A stretch of DNA of 56,581 bases, from assembly GCA_937135955.1 (NCBI GenBank), contig CAKZOB010000067.1, positions 1-56,581 on the forward strand, given 5' to 3'. The notes under the pieces are model-generated. The model was not told the DNA's origin. It did not search any database and saw only the letters and a program-made list of their open reading frames with translations. Each line of letters opens with the position of its first letter. Position 1 is the stretch's first letter. Position numbers and translations under genes: made by a program. This document shows positions 48,582 to 56,208 of the stretch, one piece after another. Origin of the DNA: an uncultured Anaerolineales bacterium (GTDB lineage Bacteria; Chloroflexota; Anaerolineae; Aggregatilineales; Aggregatilineaceae).

Positions 48582-49843
48582 GTGTTTCCATGAAGCACCT
48601 GATCACGCTGTCAACTCTTTGTGCCCTGCTGCTGCCTGCGCTGTACACTGCCTTCGCCCAGGGGACGCGCCCGGCTCCGGTGCCGCCGTCGCAAGGCGCA
48701 TTCTTCACCGGTGAGTACCGCAACATGCTGAAGGAGTGGGGGCTGAGCGACGAGGAAATCCAGGCCCGCATCCAGGAGACCTGGCATCAGCTCTTCTACG
48801 GCGACGACGACACGGAACGGGTCTACTACCCCGTCGGCGACGATATGGCCTATATCCTGGACACTGGCTATGGCGACGTGCGCACCGAGGGTATGTCCTA
48901 TGGCATGATGATCGCCGTCCAACTGGACAAAAAAGAGGAATTTGACCGGCTCTGGAAGTGGGCCAGGACCTACATGTACAACGAGAGCGGCGCGTACGCG
49001 GGCTACTTTGCCTGGCACTGCCGCCCCGACGGCACCAAGATCGATCAGAATCCCGCCTCCGATGGCGAAGAATGGTTCGTGATGGCGCTGTTCTTCGCGG
49101 CGGGCCGCTGGGGCAACGGGGAGGGCATCTTCAACTATCAGGCCGAAGCCAACGCCATCCTGCACACCATGCTGCACAAAGAAGACGACCCCCGCGCCGG
49201 TTCGACCAACATGTTCAACAAGGACAACAAGCTGGTGGTCTTCGTGCCAAGCTTTGGCCGCGAAAGCACGTTCACCGATCCATCATATCACCTGCCCCAC
49301 TACTATGAGCTATGGGCGCGTTGGGCAGACAAAGACAACGACTTCTGGGCGGAAGCGGCAACTGCCAGCCGCGCCTTCCTGCGCAAAGCTGCCCACCCGG
49401 AGACTGGCCTGATGGCCAACTACACCACGTTCGACGGTGAACCCTATCCCCTCAGCAATTACGGCGAGTACTTCTATGCTGACGCCTGGCGGGTCGGGAT
49501 GAACGTGGCCGTGGATTACGCCTGGTTCGCCGCCGACCCCTGGCAGATCGAACAGAGCAACCGCCTGCAGGCCTTCTTCTACAAACAGGGGATAGGCAGA
49601 TACGCCGACAAATACCTGATTGACGGCAGCGAAGCGCTGTCGCCCTGGCATTCGGAGGGGCTGGTCGCCACCAATGCGGTTGCCAGCCTGGCTGCCACCG
49701 AGCCGATCGCCTGGGAGTTCATCGAAGAATTCTGGAACACGCCGCTCCCCACTGGCCAGTGGCGGTATTATAGCGGCCTGTTGTACCTGATGAGCCTGCT
49801 CCACCTGAGCGGACATTTCAGGATTTACGCTCCTGCGAGCTGA
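48578..49843 (+). CDS. GH8 glycosidase, probable reducing-end xylose-releasing exo-oligoxylanase (Rex), exported
   Basis: A 421-residue enzyme. The N-terminus MKHLITLSTLCALLLPALYTAF reads as a signal peptide cleaved near AFAQ. The GH8 core has FFTGEYRNMLKEWGLSDEEIQARI, then VRTEGMSYGMMIAVQLDKKEEF with likely general acid E104, FAWHCRPDGTKIDQNPASDGEEWF, NMFNKDNKLVVFVPSF, and DAWRVGMNVAVDYAWFA. This matches the Rex subgroup rather than cellulases. Rex enzymes release xylose from the reducing end of xylo-oligosaccharides and, as far as I recall, the characterised ones are intracellular. An exported form is unusual. The start at ATG 48578 overlaps the permease stop. Confidence 0.88.
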   Translation: MSVSMKHLITLSTLCALLLPALYTAFAQGTRPAPVPPSQGAFFTGEYRNMLKEWGLSDEEIQARIQETWHQLFYGDDDTERVYYPVGDDMAYILDTGYGDVRTEGMSYGMMIAVQLDKKEEFDRLWKWARTYMYNESGAYAGYFAWHCRPDGTKIDQNPASDGEEWFVMALFFAAGRWGNGEGIFNYQAEANAILHTMLHKEDDPRAGSTNMFNKDNKLVVFVPSFGRESTFTDPSYHLPHYYELWARWADKDNDFWAEAATASRAFLRKAAHPETGLMANYTTFDGEPYPLSNYGEYFYADAWRVGMNVAVDYAWFAADPWQIEQSNRLQAFFYKQGIGRYADKYLIDGSEALSPWHSEGLVATNAVASLAATEPIAWEFIEEFWNTPLPTGQWRYYSGLLYLMSLLHLSGHFRIYAPAS

Positions 49844-49904
49844 ATAATCCCTCAGGAAGCGCTGTTCCTGAAGCAGCGGACAGGCTGGAGCAGACTTTCG
49901 CAGC

Positions 49905-49932
49905 ATCCTCAACGTTGGCGTGCGTTGAGGAT
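49905..49932 (+). terminator. Intercistronic hairpin between GH8 and GH3 genes
   Basis: A perfect 10-bp stem (ATCCTCAACG at 49905-49914, CGTTGAGGAT at 49923-49932) with an 8-nt loop, ending 10 bp before the AGGAGG SD of the GH3 gene. It is placed so that folding could influence GH3 expression. A smaller TCAGGAA/TTCCTGA hairpin lies near 49853-49872. Confidence 0.6.
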
Positions 49933-49956
49933 ACTTACCCATAGGAGGAATCTCAC

Positions 49957-52323
49957 GTGTCGCAAGCAACTGGCAGCAGGTTGCCCTACCAGGACCCGGC
50001 ACGCCCGGTCGAGGAGCGCGTCAGCGATCTGCTGGCGCGGATGACTTTGGAAGAAAAGTGCGCCCAACTGGGTAGCCGGTGGGTCTTCGAGTTGCTGGAA
50101 AATCAGCGGTTCTCTCTACCCAAGGCCCGTCAGTTGCTAAGCCAGGGCATCGGGCAGATCACCCGCATCGGCGGCGCAAGCAATCTGGGGCCGAAAGACA
50201 GCGCCGAACTGGCCAATACCATTCAGTCGTTTCTGATCCGCGAGACACGGCTGGGCATCCCGGCTATGGTGCACGAAGAAAGCTGCGCGGGCTACATGGC
50301 CCTGGGCGCGACTTGCTTTCCGCAGGCCATTGGCATCGCCAGCACCTGGGACCCGCAAGCCGTGGAACAGATGGGCCAGGTCATCCGCGAACAGATGCGC
50401 GCTGTAGGCGCTCATCAGGCGCTGGCCCCCGTGCTCGACGTGACACGCGATCCGCGCTGGGGGCGCGTCGAGGAAACCTTTGGCGAAGACCCGTACCTGG
50501 TCGCCCGGCTGGGAACAGCCTACATCAAAGGCTTGCAGGGTCACAGCCTCCGCGAAGGGATCATCGCCACCGGCAAGCACTTCGTCGGCTACGGCAATTC
50601 TGAAGGCGGGCTGAACTGGGCACCGGCCCACATTCCGCACCGCGAATTGCTCGAAGTCTTCGTCGCACCCTTCGAAGCGGCGATCAAAGAAGCGGGTCTG
50701 TGGTCGGTGATGAACGCCTATCACGAACTCGATGGCGTCCCCTGCGGTGCGGCGGGCGAATTGTTCAACGACCTGTTGCGCGGACAGTTCGGCTTCGACG
50801 GCCTGGTCGTCTCCGACTACTTCGCCATCGATCAACTGCACAGCTACCATCACGTGGCCCGCGACAAGCAGGAAGCGGCCAGCCTGGCGCTCGGCGCGGG
50901 CATTGACATCGAGCTGCCCAGCACAGACTGTTTCGGGGAACCATTGCAACAAGCGGTGTGCGCAGGCAGGATCAGCGAAGAACTGATTGATACAGCCGTG
51001 CGGCGTGTGCTGAGAACCAAGTTCCTGCTGGGACTGTTCGAGCACCCCTACGTAGACGCAGGCCGGGCCATCGAGGTTTTCGACACGCCCGATCAACGTG
51101 CACTGGCGCATTCGCTGGCGCAGAAGTCCATCGTGCTGCTCAAGAACGAAAGCCAACTGCTGCCTCTACGCAAAGACCTGGCTTCCCTTGCTGTCATCGG
51201 CCCCAATGCCGACAGTGTGCGCAACCTGGTGGGCGACTACGCCTACATCGCGCACATCGAGTCGCTCATCGCGACCGCGCGCAGCAACCCCTTCGGCCAA
51301 CCGTTGCCCGACAGAGTGGACCTGGTAGAACACTGGGTGCCGATGATCAGCGTGCTGGAAGGCATCCGGCGCAAGGTATCCCCGCAAACCCAGGTACATT
51401 ACGCCAAGGGTTGCGATGTGCAGGGCGACTCGCGCGAAGGATTCGCTGAGGCAATAGCCGCCGCTCAGCAGGCAGAAGTCGCCGTGTTGGTGCTGGGTGG
51501 CAAATCCGGCCTGACCGCCGACTGCACCTGCGGCGAGGCACGCGACCGCGCCGACCTCGGTCTGCCCGGTGTGCAACAGGAACTGGTGCAGGCCATCTAC
51601 GAGACGGGCACGCCCATCGTGGTGGTGCTCGTTGACGGGCGACCGCTGGCTCTGCCCTGGATCGCCGAACACATCCCCGCGGTGCTGCACGCCTGGTTGC
51701 CAGGCGAGGAAGGGGCAAATGCCATCGCCGACGTGCTCTTCGGCGATGGCACTCCCGGCGGCAAACTGCCGATCTCCATACCCCGCGCGGTCGGGCAGGT
51801 GCCGGTGTACTACAATCACAAGGTCTCCGGGGGACGCTCGCACTGGATGGGCGACTATGTGGAACTGAGCACCAAGCCGCTGTACCCCTTTGGGCATGGT
51901 CTCAGCTACACCCGTTTCAGCTACGACCATCTGACCGTTGCGCCGGCGCAGGTGCGCGCCGGTGACACAGTGACCATCGGCGTGACCGTCACCAATAGCG
52001 GCGATCGGCTCGGCGATGAAGTCGTCCAGCTATACACGCGCATTCCTGTGGCAAGCGTGACCCGCCCGGTCAAAGAGCTGAAAGGCTTTGCACGCCTCAC
52101 ACTCGCCCCCGGCGAAGCGAAGCGCGTCACCTTTCACCTGCCCGTCAACCTGCTTGGTTTCTATAACCGTTGCACGGAGTTTGTGATCGAGCCGGGCACC
52201 GTCGAAGTCATGATCGGCAGCTCGTCGGAAGACATCCGCGTCCAGGGTTCCTTTGAAATTACCGGTCAGACTACCGCCATCGGCTCGGCCAAGACGTTCT
52301 TTAGCGCGGTCGAGATTAGCTAA
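49957..52323 (+). CDS. GH3 beta-glycosidase (beta-xylosidase/beta-glucosidase type), cytoplasmic
   Basis: A 788-residue enzyme starting at GTG 49957 after AGGAGG. The N-terminal GH3 barrel has ERVSDLLARMTLEEKCAQLG, LAPVLDVTRDPRWGRVEETFGEDPYL, GKHFVGYGNSEGGLNWAPAHI, and the nucleophile D287 in GLVVSDYFAIDQL. The middle alpha/beta domain has KSIVLLKNESQLLPL and DRADLGLPGVQQELVQAI. The C-terminal fibronectin-III-like domain has VTVTNSGDRLGDEVVQLYTR and GFYNRCTEFVIEPG. There is no signal peptide, so it should split oligosaccharides after import. With GH8 next to it, xylo-oligosaccharides are the likely substrate. Confidence 0.92.
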   Translation: MSQATGSRLPYQDPARPVEERVSDLLARMTLEEKCAQLGSRWVFELLENQRFSLPKARQLLSQGIGQITRIGGASNLGPKDSAELANTIQSFLIRETRLGIPAMVHEESCAGYMALGATCFPQAIGIASTWDPQAVEQMGQVIREQMRAVGAHQALAPVLDVTRDPRWGRVEETFGEDPYLVARLGTAYIKGLQGHSLREGIIATGKHFVGYGNSEGGLNWAPAHIPHRELLEVFVAPFEAAIKEAGLWSVMNAYHELDGVPCGAAGELFNDLLRGQFGFDGLVVSDYFAIDQLHSYHHVARDKQEAASLALGAGIDIELPSTDCFGEPLQQAVCAGRISEELIDTAVRRVLRTKFLLGLFEHPYVDAGRAIEVFDTPDQRALAHSLAQKSIVLLKNESQLLPLRKDLASLAVIGPNADSVRNLVGDYAYIAHIESLIATARSNPFGQPLPDRVDLVEHWVPMISVLEGIRRKVSPQTQVHYAKGCDVQGDSREGFAEAIAAAQQAEVAVLVLGGKSGLTADCTCGEARDRADLGLPGVQQELVQAIYETGTPIVVVLVDGRPLALPWIAEHIPAVLHAWLPGEEGANAIADVLFGDGTPGGKLPISIPRAVGQVPVYYNHKVSGGRSHWMGDYVELSTKPLYPFGHGLSYTRFSYDHLTVAPAQVRAGDTVTIGVTVTNSGDRLGDEVVQLYTRIPVASVTRPVKELKGFARLTLAPGEAKRVTFHLPVNLLGFYNRCTEFVIEPGTVEVMIGSSSEDIRVQGSFEITGQTTAIGSAKTFFSAVEIS

Positions 52324-52370
52324 CCCCTCTGGCTCCACCTTACCCAACGGTCGGGTGCAGAGCAAAAACG

Positions 52371-52415
52371 GCCTGGCGCTGTGCGTGTCCGCGACCCATG
52401 CTCACAGCGCCAGGC
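52371..52415 (+). terminator. Hairpin terminator after the GH3 gene
   Basis: A perfect 13-bp stem (GCCTGGCGCTGTG at 52371-52383, CACAGCGCCAGGC at 52403-52415) with a 19-nt loop, between the GH3 stop and the next promoter. There is no clear T-tract. It marks the end of the GH8/GH3 locus. Confidence 0.7.
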
Positions 52416-52456
52416 GCGTCGTTGGGGCGAGCACCCAGCGCAGCCCAGCCAGGTGC

Positions 52457-52486
52457 TTGACAGCCAGTTGAATTATACCCTATAAT
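52457..52486 (+). promoter_or_regulatory. Consensus sigma70-type promoter of the last LacI gene
   Basis: TTGACA (52457-52462), an 18-bp spacer and TATAAT (52481-52486). Both hexamers are perfect matches to consensus, and the palindromic operator follows 13 bp after the -10. Confidence 0.88.
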
Positions 52487-52499
52487 GAAATCAACTTAT

Positions 52500-52513
52500 T
52501 GGGAGCGCTCCCA
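52500..52513. promoter_or_regulatory. LacI-type operator TGGGAGCGCTCCCA, promoter copy
   Basis: A perfect 14-bp palindrome just after the predicted transcription start of the LacI gene. An identical 14-mer occurs at 53847-53860 inside the neighbouring binding-protein gene. Both are expected to bind the LacI protein encoded at 52554-53615. Confidence 0.88.
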
Positions 52514-52553
52514 TAACGGCGCTCGTAGAGTTTCTGCTTGAGGGTCTCGCTCG

Positions 52554-53615
52554 ATGACGCCCTTTCGCCCCGGCAACAACCGCTCGTTGAACCTCGAGGA
52601 TATCGCCGCCAAAGCCGGCGTCTCGCGTTCAACGGTCTCGCGCGTCATCAACAATTCGCCCAACGTCAGCGCGCAGACACGTCAGCGTGTGCTGGAAGTT
52701 ATCGAGGCGGAGGGCTTTGCCCCCAACCCTGCCGCTCGCGCCCTGGTGACGCAACGCACGCAGGTCATCGGCGTGGTTATCCCTCAGATTCCCGCGGTCG
52801 TCTTCGAAGATGCCTACTACTTCCCCACCCTGCTGCAGGGCGTGTCGCGCGTCACCAGTCAGCACGACTACGCCATGTTGCTCTGGTTGGGGCAGTCGGA
52901 TCAGGACGAAGAGCGCTTCTACAAGCGCATCGAGCGCAATCGTCTGATGGACGGGGTGATCCTGGCTTCCGCTCCCAGTGACGACCCCCTGATCGAGCAC
53001 TTCCTGCGCACCGATACTCCCTTCGTGATGGTGGAGCGCGCCGAGCGTCACCGCAACCGTATCAGCTACGTCAGCGTGGACAACATCGCGGCGGCACAAC
53101 AGGCCGTGACCCATCTGATCCACCTGGGACGGCGGCGCATTGGCACCATCACCGGTAAACTGGCCATTCCGGATGGTCGCGACCGCCTGGAAGGGTACCG
53201 CCGTGCTCTGTATGAAGCCGGTCTGCCTCTCGACCCGGCCCTGATCGTGGAAGGAGACTTCACCCACCGCTCCGGCTACGAGGGCATGAAACGTCTGCTG
53301 GAGCAGCGGGTAGATGCTCTGTTCGCCGCCAGCGATATCACAGCGCGCGGCGCATTGCTGGCGATGCAGGAAGCGGGCGTGTGCGTGCCCGATGACGTGG
53401 CTGTGGTGGGTTTCGACGACCTGGCCACCGCCACCCAGGTTACCCCCCCGCTAACCACCATCCGGCAACCGATCGAGGAAAAGGGCGCTCGCGCGGCAGA
53501 ATTACTCATCCGCCTGATCGAAGGCTCGCTACGTGGGCCACAACAGATATTGCTGCCCACCCAATTGATCATCCGTCAGTCATGTGGAGCGAACAAAAGC
53601 ACGCCCCGCACCTGA
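52554..53615 (+). CDS. LacI-family transcriptional regulator of the last transport locus
   Basis: A 353-residue LacI repressor. The helix-turn-helix is LNLEDIAAKAGVSRSTVSRVINNS. The effector domain has QVIGVVIPQIPAVVFEDAYYFP, DGVILASAPSDDPLIEHFLR, GRRRIGTITGKLAIPDGRDRLEGY and VVGFDDLATATQVTPPLTTIRQP. ATG 52554 is used; the SD is weak (GAGGG, 16 bp upstream). It has a perfect consensus promoter with an operator at the start of transcription, so autorepression is likely. It probably also acts on the downstream binding-protein gene through the intragenic site. Confidence 0.93.
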   Translation: MTPFRPGNNRSLNLEDIAAKAGVSRSTVSRVINNSPNVSAQTRQRVLEVIEAEGFAPNPAARALVTQRTQVIGVVIPQIPAVVFEDAYYFPTLLQGVSRVTSQHDYAMLLWLGQSDQDEERFYKRIERNRLMDGVILASAPSDDPLIEHFLRTDTPFVMVERAERHRNRISYVSVDNIAAAQQAVTHLIHLGRRRIGTITGKLAIPDGRDRLEGYRRALYEAGLPLDPALIVEGDFTHRSGYEGMKRLLEQRVDALFAASDITARGALLAMQEAGVCVPDDVAVVGFDDLATATQVTPPLTTIRQPIEEKGARAAELLIRLIEGSLRGPQQILLPTQLIIRQSCGANKSTPRT

Positions 53616-53788
53616 CGGGCAGCCTGGAAGGAGCAACTGCCTATGCAATGATTGGTACCAAGAGATCGCGCTCACCCTTGTCGTCAACTGCCCATATTCT
53701 TAACGACGCAACACCATTCCTGGCGCAAGTGTTCACTCGTTCGTCCGACTAGATCATCCGAGGTTTTCAAGCAGGAGGTTTTCCAAAA

Positions 53789-55135
53789 ATGTCTCGTAAA
53801 GCGTTGCGGCTGATCCCAGCCCTGGTTTTGGTGTTCGCTTTTGTGGTGGGAGCGCTCCCAACGAGCGCTCAGCAACCTGTCAAGGTCGTCTGGTTCATCG
53901 GTCTGGGTACTGGCGGACAGCCCGAACAGCAAGAAATGCAGAACAAGGTGGTCGAGCAGTTTAACGCCACCCATGATGATATCGAGCTGGAAATCGTCGT
54001 CGCCGACTACGATGTCGCCCGCGATACCCTCAGCACCCTGATCGCTTCCGGCGATAGCCCAGACATCGTCGGCCCGGTGGGCAACACGGGCGCGAATGCC
54101 TTCGCTGGCAACTGGCTCGACCTGGAACCGCTGGTGGAGAAGACCGGCTACGACCTCAGTCAGTTCCCGCAGGCTGCCGTGGACTTCTATCGCACGCCAG
54201 AAGGCTTGATCGGCCTGCCCTTCGCCACCTTCCCCTCGTTCCTGTGGTATCGTCCCGCCCTGTTCGACGAAGCCGGCCTGCCCTACCCGCCCGCGGCCTA
54301 CGGCGAACCCTACGCCGACGGTGACCCCTGGGATATGGACAAACTGCGCGAAGTCGCCATGCAACTGACCGTTGACGCCAACGGCTACGACGCGACCGAG
54401 CCGGAATTCGACCCGGAGAACATCATGCAGTGGGGCTTCACCATTCAGTGGAGCGATCCGCTCGGCGTCCCGACCCTGTTCGGCGCTGGTCACGTCTATG
54501 ACGGTCAGGGCAATGCCGTCATGCCGGAGCATTTCCGCACGGCCTGGAAGTGGATTTATGACGGCATCTGGAAGGATCACTTCATGCCCAACGATGCGCA
54601 GGTCGGCAGCGATCTGCTGGGCGCGGGCAACCCCTTCGCCTCTGGCAACGTCGCCATGGCCACCACGCACCTGTGGTACACCTGCTGCATCGCCGACACC
54701 GAATGGCAGGCCGCGGCCATCCCGTCGTACAATGGCAAAGTGACGGCCAAGCTGCACGCGGACACCTTCCGTATCCTCAAGACCAGCAAGAATCCGGAAG
54801 CGGCCTTCGAGGTGCTCACTTACCTGATCGGTGAAGCGTCGCTCGATCTGCTCTCGGTCTACGGCGGTATGCCCGCCCGCGAGACAGACCGCGCTGCGTT
54901 CTTCGAGGGTCTGAACCAGAAGTACACGCAGGGCGTCAACTGGCAGGTGGTGATGGATAGCCTCAACTATCCGGACATCCCCAGCCACGAGTCCTGGATG
55001 CCCAACTTCAACAAGGCTCAAGACCTGCTGAAGAACTTTGTCACGCTCTATGGCAGCACGCCTGGTCTGGATATGGACGCCGAACTCGACAAGCTGGTTG
55101 CCGACTTGCAGGCCATCTTCGACGAAGTGAAATAG
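53789..55135 (+). CDS. Extracellular solute-binding protein, carbohydrate ABC family 1
   Basis: A 448-residue secreted binding protein with AGGAGG before ATG 53789. The signal peptide (MSRKALRLIPALVLVFAF, then VVGALPTSAQ) contains in its codons an exact copy of the LacI operator (53847-53860). Mature landmarks are VVWFIGLGTGGQPEQQEMQNK, VVADYDVARDTLSTLIASGDSPDIVGPVG, GLPFATFPSFLWYRPALFDEAGLPYPP, ATTHLWYTCC and ETDRAAFFEGLNQKY. The ligand is unknown, since no enzyme gene of this locus falls inside the window. The gap 53616-53788 shows no convincing promoter. Confidence 0.9.
   Translation: MSRKALRLIPALVLVFAFVVGALPTSAQQPVKVVWFIGLGTGGQPEQQEMQNKVVEQFNATHDDIELEIVVADYDVARDTLSTLIASGDSPDIVGPVGNTGANAFAGNWLDLEPLVEKTGYDLSQFPQAAVDFYRTPEGLIGLPFATFPSFLWYRPALFDEAGLPYPPAAYGEPYADGDPWDMDKLREVAMQLTVDANGYDATEPEFDPENIMQWGFTIQWSDPLGVPTLFGAGHVYDGQGNAVMPEHFRTAWKWIYDGIWKDHFMPNDAQVGSDLLGAGNPFASGNVAMATTHLWYTCCIADTEWQAAAIPSYNGKVTAKLHADTFRILKTSKNPEAAFEVLTYLIGEASLDLLSVYGGMPARETDRAAFFEGLNQKYTQGVNWQVVMDSLNYPDIPSHESWMPNFNKAQDLLKNFVTLYGSTPGLDMDAELDKLVADLQAIFDEVK
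53847..53860. promoter_or_regulatory. Intragenic LacI-type operator TGGGAGCGCTCCCA, coding copy
   Basis: It lies 59-72 bp inside the binding-protein gene, over the codons for VGALP in the signal peptide, and is identical over 14 bp to the promoter-proximal operator at 52500-52513. Centre-to-centre distance is 1347 bp. It would suit a transcription roadblock or a DNA loop by the tetrameric or dimeric LacI protein. Confidence 0.8.
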
Positions 55136-55159
55136 CGCGCCACCAGACTCGCTCACGCA

Positions 55160-55197
55160 GGTGGGGGGGCAGCGTGCTCCGCCGTTGTCCCCCCACC
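55160..55197 (+). terminator. GC-rich hairpin after the binding-protein gene
   Basis: GGTGGGGGG (55160-55168) pairs with CCCCCCACC (55189-55197), with weaker pairing (GCAGCG with CGCCGTTGT) inside. It lies 24 bp after the stop and before the permease start at 55248. It probably lowers permease relative to binding-protein mRNA. Confidence 0.65.
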
Positions 55198-55247
55198 CCC
55201 CTCTCATCGTCTGGCGTGTATGCCTGTACCAGGGAGCGGACCCCACT

Positions 55248-56207
55248 ATGACTGCAGGTGAAACCACCACTGTCCAAAAGAAGATCATCAGTCCCAAAAG
55301 CCACTCGTTGCAGCGCCAACAACAACTCTGGGGATGGCTCTTTCTCTCCCCCTGGATTTTCGGTTTCTTTGTCTTCACCGCTCTGCCAATGGTGGCGTCG
55401 TTGCTCTTTTCTTTCACCAACTTTCAACTCACCCACCCCGAAGACATTCAATTTGTGGGCCTGGACAATTACGCTCGCCTGCACACCGACCCTCGTGTGA
55501 GCGAATCGCTATGGGCGACGATCAAGTTCTCGCTGATCGCCCTGCCGCTGGCGATCAGTCTACCCATCGGGCTGGCGTCGTTGCTCAATTCCAGGCATTT
55601 GCTGGGCAAAAGTCTCTTTCGGACTCTGTTCTATATGCCTTATATAGTTCCGGTTGTCTCGGCGGTATATATCTGGTCAGGTGTGCTAAACCCGGAAACT
55701 GGCTGGATCAATCGCATCCTGGAAGAATTCCTCGGCATCAAAGGCCCCGACTGGCTCAACAGCACCACCTGGATTTACCCGGCGCTCAACATCATCGGTC
55801 TGTGGGGCATTGGCAACGCCATGCTCTACACCCTGGCGGCCATGCAGGGCGTGCCCACCGAACTCTACGAGGCGGCGCGCGTTGACGGGGCAGGCTGGCT
55901 GAGCGCCTTCCGCCATATCACCCTGCCCATGATTTCGCCAGTCATCTTCTACAACCTGGTGCTGAGCGTGATCGGGCTGTTCCGTTACTTTGAAATTCCC
56001 TACATCCTCAAGTCCGGCACGGGCAACCCTGCCGGGGCGACGATGTTCTTCAACATCCATCTCTATAAGACGGCGTTTACCTTCCAGGACATGGGCTATG
56101 GCGCGACGCTGGCCTGGCTGCTGTTCGCCATGGCATTCGCTGCGACGTTGCTGCTCTTCCTGAGTGCTCGCTATTGGGTCTACTATGCGGCAGGGGAGAC
56201 GTTCTGA
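55248..56207 (+). CDS. Carbohydrate ABC transporter permease, MalF type
   Basis: A 319-residue permease starting at ATG 55248; the frame upstream lies in the hairpin. Landmarks are LWGWLFLSPWIFGFFVFTALPMVAS, FTNFQLTHPEDIQFVGLDNYARLH, FRTLFYMPYIVPVVSAVYIW, the EAA loop LYEAARVDGAGWLSAFRHITLPMISP and the C-terminus ARYWVYYAAGETF. It is followed after 1 bp by the MalG-type gene. Confidence 0.93.
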   Translation: MTAGETTTVQKKIISPKSHSLQRQQQLWGWLFLSPWIFGFFVFTALPMVASLLFSFTNFQLTHPEDIQFVGLDNYARLHTDPRVSESLWATIKFSLIALPLAISLPIGLASLLNSRHLLGKSLFRTLFYMPYIVPVVSAVYIWSGVLNPETGWINRILEEFLGIKGPDWLNSTTWIYPALNIIGLWGIGNAMLYTLAAMQGVPTELYEAARVDGAGWLSAFRHITLPMISPVIFYNLVLSVIGLFRYFEIPYILKSGTGNPAGATMFFNIHLYKTAFTFQDMGYGATLAWLLFAMAFAATLLLFLSARYWVYYAAGETF

Positions 56208-56208
56208 G

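Noticed and set aside
53684-55420. A 578-codon minus-strand frame across the last binding-protein gene
   Set aside because: The plus strand has SD, signal peptide and family landmarks. The minus-strand product is compositionally odd and matches nothing.
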